From NCBI RefSeq assembly GCF_001816145.1, contig NZ_MDZB01000068.1, positions 18,602 to 82,601 on the forward strand: a stretch of 64,000 nt of DNA. The letters are read 5' to 3'. This document shows positions 9,771 to 19,274 of this stretch, piece by piece. Source of the DNA: Hymenobacter lapidarius (GTDB lineage: Bacteria > Bacteroidota > Bacteroidia > Cytophagales > Hymenobacteraceae). Numbering within the stretch: the first letter of the stretch is position 1; every line of letters starts with the position of its first letter. The position numbers were made by a program, and so were the translations under genes. Below the pieces are notes generated by a model. That model saw only the letters and a list, made by a program, of their open reading frames with translations. It was not told the origin of the DNA and did no database searches.

Positions 9771-12146
9771 ATGAAGAAATTTACTCTTCTGGCGTTGTTG
9801 GCCTGTGCTACTTCGTGGCAGGCCGCCAAGGCCCAAACTTCTATTTCCATCGCGGCGGCGCGGGCCCAAGCCCCTACCGCCAACAACGTGCAGGGCCCCG
9901 TCGTGACGGTGCGCGGCATCGTGACCAACGGCGTGGAGCTGGGCTCTGGCGTGAGCATCATCCGGTACATTCAGGATGGCACGGCCGGCATTGGCGTGTA
10001 CACCACCACCTCCGGAACCCTGGCCACTACGGTGAACAGCCTGGTGCCCGGCGACAGCATTCTGGTAACCGGAGGGCTGAAAATGTTCCGCGGCCTGCTC
10101 GAAATTGACCCCGTGAATTCGTTAACGGTGCTGGCCGGCAACCGCCCCCTGCCTGCGCCCGTGGTGTTCACTGCCGCCAACTTCTCGGCCGCCTACGCCG
10201 AGCAGTACGAAGGGCAGCTGGTGCGGCTGAATGGCCTGACGTCGGTGAACACCACCGGCGGCGCGCTGGTCACGGCTTTCTCGGCCAACACCACCTACCG
10301 CCTGAACAACAATTCGGCGCTCGTAACCTACGTCAACGCCAACTCCACTGGCCCCAACGGCCTGGTGGGCAAGCCCAGCCCAACCGGCACCTTCGACGCG
10401 GTGGGCATCATCAGCCAGTACGCTTCCACAACTACCTCCACCACGGGCGGCTACCAGATGCTGAACCGCACCTACGGCGACTTCATTCAGGGCAACACGC
10501 CCAACCTGACTTCGGCCCCCACCCCCACCAACATCAGCACCACGGGCTTCACGGTGAATTTCACCACCCAAAACCCCGGCAGCGCCCAGATTAGCTACAC
10601 CACCGTGCCCGTGCCCATTGGCAGCACGCCGCCCGCCGGCCAGCCGTTTCTGGTGAATGCCGCCGGCACCGGCACCCAGCACAGCGTGGTACTCACCGGC
10701 CTGCAGCCCGCCACGGTGTACTACGTGCAGGCGGTTTCGGTGAACGCCACCGGCCGCTCCGAGTCGCGCGTGACCCCCATGATTACGGCTTCGCTCTCGT
10801 CGGGCCGCATGAAAACCTACTTCACCCAACCCGTAGACAACACGCTGGCGCTGCCCAACAATAAAGCTACCTACACGCCCAACGGCAGCATTGCCGATAC
10901 CCTGGCCAAGTACATCGGCCGCGCCCAGCAGACGCTGGACATTACCATCTACAACTGGAACAGCGTCACCATTCTGAATGCCGTGAACGCGGCCCACGCC
11001 CGCGGCGTGAAGGTGCGCGTTATCTACGAAGACGACAACTCCAACTTTAGCATTGCCGGCCTCACCCCCGCCATTGCCCGCGTGTTTCGCCCCGCCGGCG
11101 GCACGGTGAACACCACCAGCATCATGCACAACAAGTTTGTGGTGATTGATGCCAACAGCACCAACCCCAACGTGCCGGTGGTGTGGACGGGCTCGACCAA
11201 CTGGACCACCGCCCAGCTCAGCACCGACCGCAACAACGCCATCGCGGTGCAGGACCAGAGTCTGGCCCGCGTGTACACCATCGAGTTTGAGGAAATGTGG
11301 GGCAGCGCCACCACCACGCCCGGCACGGCCTTGTTTGGGTCGCGCAAGACCGACAACACGCCCCACTACCTCGTCATTGGCGGCAAGAAGGTGGAGTCGT
11401 GGTTTTCGCCTACCGACAACGTGAATACCCGCCTCATCGAGACCATTCGCACGGCCGACAACGACCTGCACGTGCTCTCCATGCTGGTGACCCGCACCGA
11501 CATTGGCCGCGCCCTGGCCGAGCAGGTGTCTCTGCGCAACATCGCCGCCTGCTCCGATGGCCTTACCAACGACACCAGCGGCGTGGCTGGCTTCGTGTTC
11601 CGCACCATTCGGGCGGGCATGGGCACCCGCTACCTCCTCGACAAGCTGCCGGGCATCATGCACCACAAAACGCTGATTGTGGACGCCGGCGCACCGCAGT
11701 CGGACCCCACCGTATTCGTGGGCTCGCACAACTGGACGGCCTCGGCCGACATAGAGAACGACGAAAACACGCTGGTTATCCACGACAACCTCATCACCAA
11801 CCAGTACTACCAGGAATACGCCGCCCGCATCGCGGCCCAGCCCAACACCGGCTTCACGTTGTGCCGCCTGGCCCTGGCCACCCGCACCGGCACCGTGCAG
11901 GCCAGCACCATGCAGGCGTACCCCAACCCCACCCGCGGCAGCTTCAAGCTGCACCTGGCCAGCACGGCCGCCCGCACCGCCACCGTGGTGTTGCGCGACG
12001 CCACCGGCCGCGTGGTCCTGACCCAGACCCAGCCCCTGACTGGCACCGACCTCACCATCGACGCCACGGCCCTAAAGGCGGGCCTGTACCTGGTGCAGGT
12101 AACCACGCCCGAAGCTACCCAGGTGAGCCGTGTGGTAGTGGAGTAG
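9771..12146 (+). CDS. Secreted phospholipase D-like protein with fibronectin III and T9SS sorting domain
   Basis: 791 residues. Signal peptide MKKFTLLALLACATSWQAAKA; an OB-fold-like region at roughly 40-150; a fibronectin type III domain around 250-340; then two phospholipase D HKD motifs, HNKFVVID and HHKTLIVD, each followed by a strand with Gly-Ser and Asn-Trp-Thr. The last ~75 residues (YPNPTRGSFKL... KAGLYLVQV) are a type A T9SS C-terminal sorting domain, which predicts export across the outer membrane. HKD enzymes can be phospholipases, nucleases or transferases; the substrate cannot be read. The start at the second in-frame Met gives a normal signal peptide. A terminator follows. Confidence 0.88.
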   Translation: MKKFTLLALLACATSWQAAKAQTSISIAAARAQAPTANNVQGPVVTVRGIVTNGVELGSGVSIIRYIQDGTAGIGVYTTTSGTLATTVNSLVPGDSILVTGGLKMFRGLLEIDPVNSLTVLAGNRPLPAPVVFTAANFSAAYAEQYEGQLVRLNGLTSVNTTGGALVTAFSANTTYRLNNNSALVTYVNANSTGPNGLVGKPSPTGTFDAVGIISQYASTTTSTTGGYQMLNRTYGDFIQGNTPNLTSAPTPTNISTTGFTVNFTTQNPGSAQISYTTVPVPIGSTPPAGQPFLVNAAGTGTQHSVVLTGLQPATVYYVQAVSVNATGRSESRVTPMITASLSSGRMKTYFTQPVDNTLALPNNKATYTPNGSIADTLAKYIGRAQQTLDITIYNWNSVTILNAVNAAHARGVKVRVIYEDDNSNFSIAGLTPAIARVFRPAGGTVNTTSIMHNKFVVIDANSTNPNVPVVWTGSTNWTTAQLSTDRNNAIAVQDQSLARVYTIEFEEMWGSATTTPGTALFGSRKTDNTPHYLVIGGKKVESWFSPTDNVNTRLIETIRTADNDLHVLSMLVTRTDIGRALAEQVSLRNIAACSDGLTNDTSGVAGFVFRTIRAGMGTRYLLDKLPGIMHHKTLIVDAGAPQSDPTVFVGSHNWTASADIENDENTLVIHDNLITNQYYQEYAARIAAQPNTGFTLCRLALATRTGTVQASTMQAYPNPTRGSFKLHLASTAARTATVVLRDATGRVVLTQTQPLTGTDLTIDATALKAGLYLVQVTTPEATQVSRVVVE

Positions 12147-12165
12147 TCCTTCCCACCTGACACCA

Positions 12166-12202
12166 AAAAAGGCGGCTCCTGCATCAGGAACCGCTTTTTT
12201 TG
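12166..12202 (+). terminator. Rho-independent terminator
   Basis: GGCGGCTCCTG pairs with CAGGAACCGC around CAT, with A-run and T-run flanks, 20 bases after the phospholipase D-like gene. Confidence 0.85.
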
Positions 12203-12231
12203 ATTATAGAAACTGTTAAACTGATATTGAT

Positions 12232-12543
12232 TCAACTCAATACCTCTAGCGAATTCAAGATTTGTCGCTGAAGTTCTGTAGGGACGTTAGTCCATAATGT
12301 GCTACCTATTGGGCAAAGCTCACAATTTCCACCATCTCCTTCCTTAACAACTGAAATAATGTGCTTATACCAATCTAGATATGACCATTCTCTCGGCTTC
12401 GGCGAGTGGAGAAATAACTGCTTCGCATCCCAATGGACTTCGGTACCTGAGCGCCAAATCATAGGGAAATGATGATTTAATGGCCTGATGAATAACCGGC
12501 CATGTTCATCAATCCCTATTTCCTCGATAGAATCAGTTTCCAT
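12232..12543 (-). CDS. Hypothetical protein, 103 residues
   Basis: No recognised family. Starts METDSIEEIGIDEHGRLFIRP, contains a Trp-rich middle (EWSYLDWYKHII) and Cys-Glu-Leu-Cys near residue 76. It begins 3 bases after the mutS2 stop codon on the same strand, so co-transcription is likely. It is noticeably more AT-rich than mutS2. The small size, acidic start and lack of relatives I can recall would fit a recently acquired small protein, but that is conjecture. Confidence 0.55.
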   Translation of the reverse strand: METDSIEEIGIDEHGRLFIRPLNHHFPMIWRSGTEVHWDAKQLFLHSPKPREWSYLDWYKHIISVVKEGDGGNCELCPIGSTLWTNVPTELQRQILNSLEVLS

Positions 12544-12546
12544 TTG

Positions 12547-14991
12547 CTACTTCAGCACGGCAATGGTCACGCCGTCGCCGCCGCGGTCGGCGTGCTCGTC
12601 GGCCACGCTGGCCACGGCGCGCTGCGAGCGCAGGTAGTCGCGCACCACCTGGCGGAGCACGCCGTTGCCGCGGCCGTGCAGGAACTTGATTTCGGGCATG
12701 CCCAGCATCACGGCGTCGTCCACGAAGCTCATGGTTTTGGTGAGGGCATCTTCGGCGCGTTCGCCGCGCAGGTCCAGCGTGGGGCTGAAGCCGGCCATGC
12801 GGTCGGTGATGTTGATGCCGTTGCCGCCGCCGGAGCCGCCGCCGCCGAGCCGGCCGCTTTTGGCCTTGGCGGCCAGCTCCCGCTCCCGGATTTCGGCCCG
12901 GCCCAGCTTCTCCAGCTGGCTGAGCTTGGTGAGCGTTTTCATGCCGCCGAACATGACTTCGGCGGTGTTGCCCTTCACGCTCACCACTTCGCCGTGCCCG
13001 TCCTGGCCGAACAAGGCCACTTTGTCGCCGGGGCGAAGGTCGCCCGCCTCGGCGCGCTCGCGGGTGGCTTTGGGCTTGGGCGGCTCAATCTGGAGCTCCT
13101 GGCGCACGAAGGTTTCCAGCTTTTCGCGGGCGGCTTTGTTGGTTTCCTTTTCGGCATTGCCGCGCCGGATTTCGCCAATCGTGGCTTCGATTTGCTGGTT
13201 GGTGTTCACCAGCAGGGCTTTGGCCTGCTGTTTGGCAGTGCGCAGGGTTTCGAGGCGCGTGTCTTCGAGGTGCTGCTTGAGGTCGGTGTACTCCTGAGCG
13301 GCGCGCTTGAGGCGCTTTTCGGCTTTGGCAGCCTCGGCGGTACGGGTTTCCAGCTCCAGCTTATCCTTTTCGAGGCCTTCGAGCAGGCGGTCGTAGCGGA
13401 TTTTGTCCTTGCCCACCAGCTGGGTGGCGCGCTCCACTACTTCCTTCGGCAGGCCGATTTTCCGGGCAATTTCGATGGCGAACGACGAGCCCGGCTTGCC
13501 CACTTCCAGGCGATAGAGCGGCTGGAGCTTGTCGGGGTCGTAGCGCATGGCGCCGTTCACAAGGTGCGGCGTGCGCTCAGCGAAATTTTTCAGGTTGGTG
13601 TAGTGCGTGGTAATCACGCCGTACACCCGCGCCCGGTTGAGTCCTTCAAGCACGGCCTCGGCAATGGCGCCGCCCAGGCTGGGCTCGGTGCCGGTGCCGA
13701 ATTCGTCAATCAGCACCAGGCTCTTTTTGCCCGCCAGCAGCAGAAACTGCTTCATGGCCAGCAAGTGCGAAGAATACGTACTCAGGTCATTTTCCAGACT
13801 CTGCTCGTCGCCGATGTCCAGGAAAATATCCTCGAACACGCCCGCTTCGGAGTTGTCGGCGCACGGGATGAGCAGGCCCATTTGCAGCATAAACTGCACC
13901 AGACCCACAGTTTTCAGGCTCACCGACTTGCCGCCCGCGTTGGGCCCCGAAATCACCAGAATGCGCTGCTCGTGGTTCAGCTCCAGGTCGAGCGGCACCA
14001 CTTCGCGGGCGTCCCCACTATCGCGCTTGTGCTGGGCAAAGGCCAGCTGCAGCAGCGGGTGGCGCACGCCGTGCCACTTCAGCAGCGGCTTGTTGTGCAG
14101 CACGGGCAGCTGGCAGTCGAGCGAAACGGCCAGTCTTGCTTTGGCCCGAATAAAGTCAATGAGGCCCAGGTAGGAATACGCACGGCGCAGGTCCGGCAGG
14201 TGCGGGCGCAGCTGGTCGGTGAGGGCCGTGAGAATGCGAATCAGCTCGCGGTGGTAGGCATTGTCGAGGTCCTTGATGTCGTTGTTGAGCTCAAAAACGG
14301 CTTCCGGCTCGATGTATACTGTTTGGCCCGAGGCCGATTCGTCGTGAATCAATCCTTTCACCTTCCGCTTATGCTCGGCAATAACCGGCAGCACCAGCCG
14401 CCCGCCGCGAATGGTGGGCTCGGCGTCGCTGGGAATCCAGCCCTCGGTTTTGGCGTGACGCAGGATGCCGGCAATCTGCTTGCGCAGCTGGCCCTGGCGG
14501 GCAATCAACTCCTGCCGAATCTGGCGCAGCAGCGGGCTGGCGTCGTCGCGCACGGCGCCCTCGTCGTCCACCACTTTGTCCATGGCAGCCAGCAAATTCC
14601 GGTCTACCTGCACGCCAATGCCCAGCAGGCGCAGCGTGGGGTACAGGCTGGCATCGGCGTCGCTGAAAAAGGTGAGGGCCTGACGGATGGTACGCAGGCT
14701 CATCTTCACCTCAAAAAACGCGGCCACGTCGAGGCACGCCCCCGGCAGGGCGGCGCGCTTGAGGTGGGCTTTGGGGTCGTAGTAGTGCGAGGCCGGGAAG
14801 TCGGCGCCGGAGCGCAGCAGAAAGGTGAATTCATCGGCCTGCTGCAGCAGCTTCAGCAGCGGCTCGTGCCTGGGCTGGAACTCCATACGGGCCACGTATT
14901 GACGGCCCAGGGCGCTCAGGCAGTTGGCTTCAAGCTGCTCGCGGAGCGTGGTGAAGCCGATTTTTTGTTCGAAGTGTTGGGGTAACAGCAA
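12547..14991 (-). CDS. mutS2: Endonuclease MutS2
   Basis: 814 residues, normal for MutS2. The ATPase core has Walker A GPNAGGKSVSLKT and Walker B VLIDEFGTGTEPSLGG. A long charged coiled coil follows (about 520-640), then a KOW-like strand pair (LRPGDKVALFGQDGHGEVVS), and a C-terminal Smr domain (LDLRGERAEDA ... FLHGRGNGVLR) that carries the nuclease activity. There is no mismatch-recognition domain I, as expected for this subfamily. MutS2 resolves branched DNA to suppress recombination and, in Bacillus, acts in ribosome rescue; the role in Bacteroidota is inferred. Confidence 0.95.
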   Translation of the reverse strand: MLLPQHFEQKIGFTTLREQLEANCLSALGRQYVARMEFQPRHEPLLKLLQQADEFTFLLRSGADFPASHYYDPKAHLKRAALPGACLDVAAFFEVKMSLRTIRQALTFFSDADASLYPTLRLLGIGVQVDRNLLAAMDKVVDDEGAVRDDASPLLRQIRQELIARQGQLRKQIAGILRHAKTEGWIPSDAEPTIRGGRLVLPVIAEHKRKVKGLIHDESASGQTVYIEPEAVFELNNDIKDLDNAYHRELIRILTALTDQLRPHLPDLRRAYSYLGLIDFIRAKARLAVSLDCQLPVLHNKPLLKWHGVRHPLLQLAFAQHKRDSGDAREVVPLDLELNHEQRILVISGPNAGGKSVSLKTVGLVQFMLQMGLLIPCADNSEAGVFEDIFLDIGDEQSLENDLSTYSSHLLAMKQFLLLAGKKSLVLIDEFGTGTEPSLGGAIAEAVLEGLNRARVYGVITTHYTNLKNFAERTPHLVNGAMRYDPDKLQPLYRLEVGKPGSSFAIEIARKIGLPKEVVERATQLVGKDKIRYDRLLEGLEKDKLELETRTAEAAKAEKRLKRAAQEYTDLKQHLEDTRLETLRTAKQQAKALLVNTNQQIEATIGEIRRGNAEKETNKAAREKLETFVRQELQIEPPKPKATRERAEAGDLRPGDKVALFGQDGHGEVVSVKGNTAEVMFGGMKTLTKLSQLEKLGRAEIRERELAAKAKSGRLGGGGSGGGNGINITDRMAGFSPTLDLRGERAEDALTKTMSFVDDAVMLGMPEIKFLHGRGNGVLRQVVRDYLRSQRAVASVADEHADRGGDGVTIAVLK

Positions 14992-15078
14992 GAAAGTAGT
15001 CTTTCGATAATCAGGTTGGAATGCGAAGGTAAACAGCAGGCGGGCCGGGAAAGATTCGCAGAGTACAACGAAAATAGG

Positions 15079-15276
15079 CTATTCACGACGCTTGTCCTTT
15101 GCCCGCATCCAAGCGCCTAAATAGGCAATCAGCGTTCCATACAGTCCTATGAGGCGGCCCCATTGTACGGAACTGGTGCCGGCATAACTTGTAAGGGTCA
15201 AACCGGCTGTCACAACAAGGAGTCCCACCAGGACAAAGGAGGCAATAGACCTTTCGAAAAATGGTTTTCCACGCAG
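15079..15276 (-). CDS. Small two-helix membrane protein (start uncertain)
   Basis: The frame reads RSIASFVLVGLLVVTAGLTL and, after a short loop, WGRLIGLYGTLIAYLGAWMR, then ends KDKRRE at TAG. Two transmembrane helices with a positively charged tail are clear. No ATG lies at the 5' end: either CTG just after the preceding stop, or GTG at 15270 with a one-base slip in a five-T run, is the start. Given other indels nearby, the slip is plausible. Function unknown; it probably belongs with the membrane protein immediately upstream. Confidence 0.4.
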   Translation of the reverse strand: MRGKPFFERSIASFVLVGLLVVTAGLTLTSYAGTSSVQWGRLIGLYGTLIAYLGAWMRAKDKRRE

Positions 15277-15803
15277 TTAAACAGCCGTCCCCCCTTTCCT
15301 GACTTGATTATGTTGGTGGTGATAAAAGCTTCCTTTAAATGCGGCAACCATCTCTGTGAAGTTCCGGGTATCCTGAAAATAGGAGTTAATGGAAAGCCCG
15401 AAACGGTTTCCATCCTGCAGCTTGAAGCCCAAATTTGCATTCCCTCGGAAATCATTGTAATCGTATGAAACGATGCTCTCATACGGCACCAAGACTTCTT
15501 CTCCTGTTTTATGGTAAAGAACCGAGAGTTGTGAAGGACTCACGACAACTAAAACGGCCTCGCCACCAATTGCTCCTATAAGCCGGTACAATCCGTAAGC
15601 TCCAATTGCAATCGGCAAAAAAAGGCACTCATTCGAGTGTAACGCCCAGCATCATTCAAAAATCCGAAATTATCCAAGAAATCAAATACTTGTGTGGAAG
15701 TAATCAGTACTAAGACAATTCCACTCAGAATAAGCAACAACAGAAGCCCCAATCTCTGGCTGGAAATTATGGACAGTTCAAAATCTCTCCGCGAAGCCGT
15801 CAT
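15277..15803 (-). CDS. Two-helix membrane protein, frameshifted in a homopolymer
   Basis: The first frame starts MTASRRDFELSIISSQRLGL and has one transmembrane helix (LLLLLILSGIVLVLITS). The second frame continues with AIGAYGLYRLIGAIGGEAVL and a soluble beta-rich, PH-like part (LSVLYHKTGEEVLVPYESI). The two join naturally if one base is added in the seven-A run at 15617-15623, giving a protein of about 175 residues with two N-terminal helices and a cytoplasmic domain. The layout resembles small PH-domain membrane proteins, but I cannot name a family. The break looks like a homopolymer error or a recent mutation. Confidence 0.6.
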
Positions 15804-15814
15804 TCCAGTCTGTA

Positions 15815-16579
15815 TTAGTGTTTATCCACGCCCGCCCCAAACAGCGCGAAGTCGTATTTCACGGGGTCGTTCGCATCCAGCAGGCGCAGGTTGGCGGTGA
15901 GTTCCTCGGCGGCCTGCCAGTCCACCGGTTTGCGGGTGAGCAGGCCCAGCGGGCGGGCCTGACGCTCCACGTGCAGGTCGATGGGCATTATCAAATCAGC
16001 CATCGAAAGGCGGGTCCAGAGGCCGAAATCTACGCCGTGGGCGTCGCGGCGCACCAGCCAGCGCAGGTACATATTCACCCGTTTGCAGGCCGATTTGCGG
16101 GCCGGCGTGGCCACGTGCTTGCGGGTGCGGCCGGGCGCATCGGGCAGGCTGAAGAAGGTATTGTGGAAATTCATCAGCCGCTCGCGCTGCGTGGAGCCTT
16201 CCAGAAACGCGGTTTCCAACGACTCGTGCTGCCCGTACCAATGGCGCAGGAAATGCACGAAATACAGCAGGTCGGTATCGCAGAACGTGCGGTGGCAGAA
16301 GCCCAGCAGCCGCTTCAAATCCTCGTCCTGGTGCTGGGTAATGAACTGATGCGGCGCGTCGTCCATGCGGCGCAGCAGCTCGTTGCATTTGTTGATGATG
16401 GTGGGCCGCTGCCCCCAGGCCAACAGCGCCGCAAACAAGGCGCTGATTTCAATATCCTGCCGCTGCGCGAAGCGGTGCGGAATCTGGATAGGGTCGTTTT
16501 TAATGAATTCCGGACGGTTGTAACGCTCGTACTGGGCGTCTAGCTGGCGGCGGACTTGGGCGATTTTCAAGGCGGGCAA
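15815..16579 (-). CDS. TIGR02757 (DUF2400) family protein
   Basis: 254 residues, matching the family length. Characteristic segments are NDPIQIPHRF, DIEISALFAALLAWGQRP, NMYLRWLVRRD...GVDFGLW and IMPIDLHVERQAR. It is conserved across Bacteroidota and some other phyla; distant similarity to helix-hairpin-helix DNA glycosylases has been suggested, but no activity is established that I know of. It stands alone between a membrane-protein gene and a palindromic repeat. Confidence 0.88.
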   Translation of the reverse strand: MPALKIAQVRRQLDAQYERYNRPEFIKNDPIQIPHRFAQRQDIEISALFAALLAWGQRPTIINKCNELLRRMDDAPHQFITQHQDEDLKRLLGFCHRTFCDTDLLYFVHFLRHWYGQHESLETAFLEGSTQRERLMNFHNTFFSLPDAPGRTRKHVATPARKSACKRVNMYLRWLVRRDAHGVDFGLWTRLSMADLIMPIDLHVERQARPLGLLTRKPVDWQAAEELTANLRLLDANDPVKYDFALFGAGVDKH

Positions 16580-16610
16580 AACAGGTTTTTTAAAAGTTTT
16601 GGCTGGAAAC

Positions 16611-16710
16611 AGAACGTCATGCTGAGCGCAGCCGAAGCATCTCTACCGCGCAACTAATCAATTTTAGTATTGCAGTAGAGATGCTTCGGCTGCGCTCAGC
16701 ATGACGTTCT
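16611..16710. repeat. Palindromic repeat (GTCATGCTGAGC family), copy 2, with 36-base perfect arms
   Basis: Positions 16611-16646 (from AGAACGTCATGCTGAGCGCA) and 16675-16710 are exact reverse complements over 36 bases, around a 28-base AT-rich centre. It lies between TIGR02757 and the LysM gene, both on the minus strand, and could also end transcription of the LysM gene. Confidence 0.9.
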
Positions 16711-16738
16711 TTTTGCCTTGGTAATTCCGCTGGTCAGC

Positions 16739-17680
16739 CTACTGCGGAATGTAGTTCGTCTCGACCCGGAAGCGGGAATCGGCCGTGCCCAGCTTCTGCA
16801 TGGCGCGGGGCGAGAGGCGCACCAGAATGTTGTTGTTCTCGCCGGTGTCGGGCAGTTTGCCAATTACCCGCACGTACACCGACAGGCCGTTCATGCTGTT
16901 GCGCACCTGCATGATGGTGCCCACGGCCGCCGTTTTGTGCAGGGCCAAGTACTTGTCGGTAACGCTTTTGTCGATGGGCGCGCCCAGGCCGTTCTCCACT
17001 ACCCGCGCCAGTACCTCGCTGGCTCGAGTGGGAGTACGTTCCTCCCGGGCAGCCTCTTCCTTTTCTTCGGCGGGCACGGCGGGCGTCACGGTTGCAATCT
17101 GAGCGGGCTTGTCGGGAGCGGGCACAGGCGCGGCTGCTTTGGGGGCGGGGGCGGCTTCCTCAGCGGTGGCCGCCGCGGCAGCGCCAGTGGCGGCCGTCAG
17201 TATCAACTGCTGCCCTACCCGCACGGAACCGTTGCTGGGCAGTTTGTTGAGGAGAATCAGCTCCTCGGGCGTCAGCTGAAAGCGGCGGGCAATGCCGAAA
17301 AGGGTTTCGCCCTTGGCTACGGTGTAGCGGGCGGGCACTGCATCTGCGGGAGCTGCTGCTACTGCCGACGCTTTAGCCGCCGCTGGGGGAGCAGTCGCCG
17401 CTTTGGCCGCTGCGGGCCGGGGCACCAGCACTACCTGGCCCACGGCCAGCCCGGTTTTCACCTGCGGGTTGGCCGCCAGCAGCTGGCTCAGCGTGACGCG
17501 GTAGCGGCGCGAAATCGCCGACAGCGTTTCGCCCGGCCCCACGCGGTGCTTCACGAAGCGCTGGCCGCCCCGTATTTCTACCCCAATAGAGTCGGTGGGA
17601 GCCCAGCTGCGCCGGCTACCGTTTTCCGGACCCGGTCCGCCAACTGCCAATAGGGTTAGAAGCGAAAGAATTATAGTCAT
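16739..17680 (-). CDS. Secreted LysM protein with RlpA-like double-psi beta-barrel
   Basis: 313 residues from MTIILSLLTLLAVGG, a short signal peptide. LysM 1 is VGPGETLSAISRRYRVTLSQ, LysM 2 is VAKGETLFGIARRFQLTPEE; they are separated and followed by Ala/Pro-rich linkers. The last ~95 residues (ASEVLARVVENG ... SPRAMQKLG) resemble the RlpA-like barrel seen in similar Bacteroidota LysM proteins. LysM binds peptidoglycan glycan strands, so a periplasmic or outer-membrane cell-wall role is likely. A 25-residue upstream extension was rejected because it removes the signal peptide from the N-terminus. Confidence 0.85.
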   Translation of the reverse strand: MTIILSLLTLLAVGGPGPENGSRRSWAPTDSIGVEIRGGQRFVKHRVGPGETLSAISRRYRVTLSQLLAANPQVKTGLAVGQVVLVPRPAAAKAATAPPAAAKASAVAAAPADAVPARYTVAKGETLFGIARRFQLTPEELILLNKLPSNGSVRVGQQLILTAATGAAAAATAEEAAPAPKAAAPVPAPDKPAQIATVTPAVPAEEKEEAAREERTPTRASEVLARVVENGLGAPIDKSVTDKYLALHKTAAVGTIMQVRNSMNGLSVYVRVIGKLPDTGENNNILVRLSPRAMQKLGTADSRFRVETNYIPQ

Positions 17681-18037
17681 AAAATCAACCTTGCGAAATC
17701 CATACCATCCCCGCCCGGAGACGCTGCCTGATGGCCAGCAAAGACAAAATAACACAAAAACCGCTGGGCTATTGACGTCGATGCGTTTAAAATCAAGGGA
17801 AGCCGGGACTTGGCCTTGAACTGTGGCGGGGATTTTTGCAGAATTACGAGCAGCCGGGGGCCGTAGTGAAGCCGCTTCCAGCCAAATAAAAACATCTAAT
17901 TAAATAGGCAAAATTCTGCCCCCGCCGGGAGTTACGTTGCATTCGCAACGCAGGAAGGCCACGGCCCCAACACGCCCTTATTGCGTTATTTGGGCCGGCA
18001 TTGGACTTCCGATGCTATTACTTACCACACCTTTGCT

Positions 18038-18787
18038 ATGGTCATCGGCCTCATTCCCGCCCGCTTCGCTTCTACCCGCCTGCCGGGCAAACCCCTGGTT
18101 GACCTGGGCGGACGAAGCATGATTCAGCGGGTGGTGGCCCAGGCCCGGCTGGCCAACCTGGCGCGGGTGATAGTGGCCACCGACGACGAACGTATTTTAC
18201 GCCACGTGCAGGATTTCGGGGGCGAAGCAGTACTCACTCGCCCCAACCACCCCAGCGGCACCGACCGGCTGTGGGAAGCGTTCCAGCAGCTGGGCAGTCC
18301 TGCCGAGGTGCATTGCATCGTCAACATTCAGGGCGATGAGCCCTTCATTCACCCCGCGCAAATCAACGCACTTGTCGATTTATTTGCCGATGTGGCCACC
18401 GCGCCGGCCATTGCCACCTTGGTGAAGGCTGTGGTTTCCGAAGAGGAATTGTTCAGCCCGCACCTGCCCAAAGTGGTACTCAACCAGCAGGGCGAGGCGC
18501 TATATTTCAGCCGCCACCCCCTGCCCTTTCAGCGCCAGTACCCGCCGGCCGACTGGCTCGCCCACCACCGCTACCTGCGCCACCTGGGCCTATATGCCTA
18601 CCAGCCGGCGGTGCTCCAGCAGCTCACCCAGCTACCGGTGTCGCCCCTCGAAGCCGCCGAAAGCCTTGAGCAGCTGCGATGGCTGGAGGCCGGCTTCCGC
18701 ATCCGGTGCGCCGAGACGGAGCTGGATGCGTTCGGAATAGATACCCCGGAAGACGTGGAAAAGGCCCGGGCGCGGCTTCGGGGCTAG
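18038..18787 (+). CDS. kdsB: 3-deoxy-manno-octulosonate cytidylyltransferase KdsB
   Basis: 249 residues, standard length. N-terminal nucleotide-binding motif IPARFASTRLPGKPL, then VNIQGDEPFI, FSRHPLPF, HLGLYAYQPAVL and the C-terminal GIDTPEDVEKAR. It activates Kdo with CTP to CMP-Kdo for lipid A-core synthesis, in line with a Gram-negative envelope. ATG 18038 follows a CACCTTTGC element by one base; that resembles the -7 promoter motif but I could not match a -33 box. The end overlaps the convergent DUF1622 gene by four bases. Confidence 0.95.
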   Translation: MVIGLIPARFASTRLPGKPLVDLGGRSMIQRVVAQARLANLARVIVATDDERILRHVQDFGGEAVLTRPNHPSGTDRLWEAFQQLGSPAEVHCIVNIQGDEPFIHPAQINALVDLFADVATAPAIATLVKAVVSEEELFSPHLPKVVLNQQGEALYFSRHPLPFQRQYPPADWLAHHRYLRHLGLYAYQPAVLQQLTQLPVSPLEAAESLEQLRWLEAGFRIRCAETELDAFGIDTPEDVEKARARLRG

Positions 18788-19212
18788 TTTTCAGCCCGCG
18801 CTACTATTTTGTCTTCGTGGCTCACTCTCGGCCGCTCCTCCCGCATTTCCCGCGACAGGAAGTAGTTTAGCGCCGTCCGGATAACGGCAATGGCGCCGAG
18901 CTTCCCTATTTGCTCCCAGCTGGGCGCAATGGCCGTGGAGAGGATATCGGCTCCCAATTGAAACTCCAACGCCAACGCCAGATACCGCGCCAGCGTCAGC
19001 CGAATGGCGGTAAAATCCGCCGTTTGCCGCCTGGCCAACGCCTTGAGCAACAGCCAGCCCGCGCTGAGAATGCCCAGCGCAATGATGAGCGCCCCCACCG
19101 TTTCAATTCCCAGCTTCAGCCACAGCACCGCGCTGATAACGCCGCTTTCGGCCTGGCTGTGCAGGGCCGAAGCGTGGGGAGCCGTTTCCGGCAAAGCTGA
19201 AAATTGAAGCAT
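18784..19212 (-). CDS. DUF1622 family membrane protein
   Basis: 142 residues. Three hydrophobic segments are visible: AVLWLKLGIETVGALIIALG extending to WLLLKAL, LALALEFQLGADILSTAI, and GKLGAIAVIRTALNYFL. The FQLGADIL segment followed by IRTALNYFLSREM is the DUF1622 hallmark. Function unknown. I start at MLQFSALPE; eight more in-frame residues upstream are possible. Convergent with kdsB with a four-base overlap of the coding ends. Confidence 0.82.
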   Translation of the reverse strand: MLQFSALPETAPHASALHSQAESGVISAVLWLKLGIETVGALIIALGILSAGWLLLKALARRQTADFTAIRLTLARYLALALEFQLGADILSTAIAPSWEQIGKLGAIAVIRTALNYFLSREMREERPRVSHEDKIVARAEN

Positions 19213-19274
19213 TGAGATGCCCGAAAGGTGAAACAAGGAGAATAAATGGTTGCGCCTGCAGCCAGCCGTGGTGA

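Noticed and set aside
10122..11954. 610-residue frame on the minus strand opposite the phospholipase D-like gene
   Set aside because: Antisense shadow with Gly/Val/His-rich low-complexity text.
12502..14985. 827-residue open frame on the plus strand opposite mutS2
   Set aside because: Antisense shadow of a high-GC gene; translation is His/Ala/Val-rich without domain motifs, while mutS2 has every family motif.
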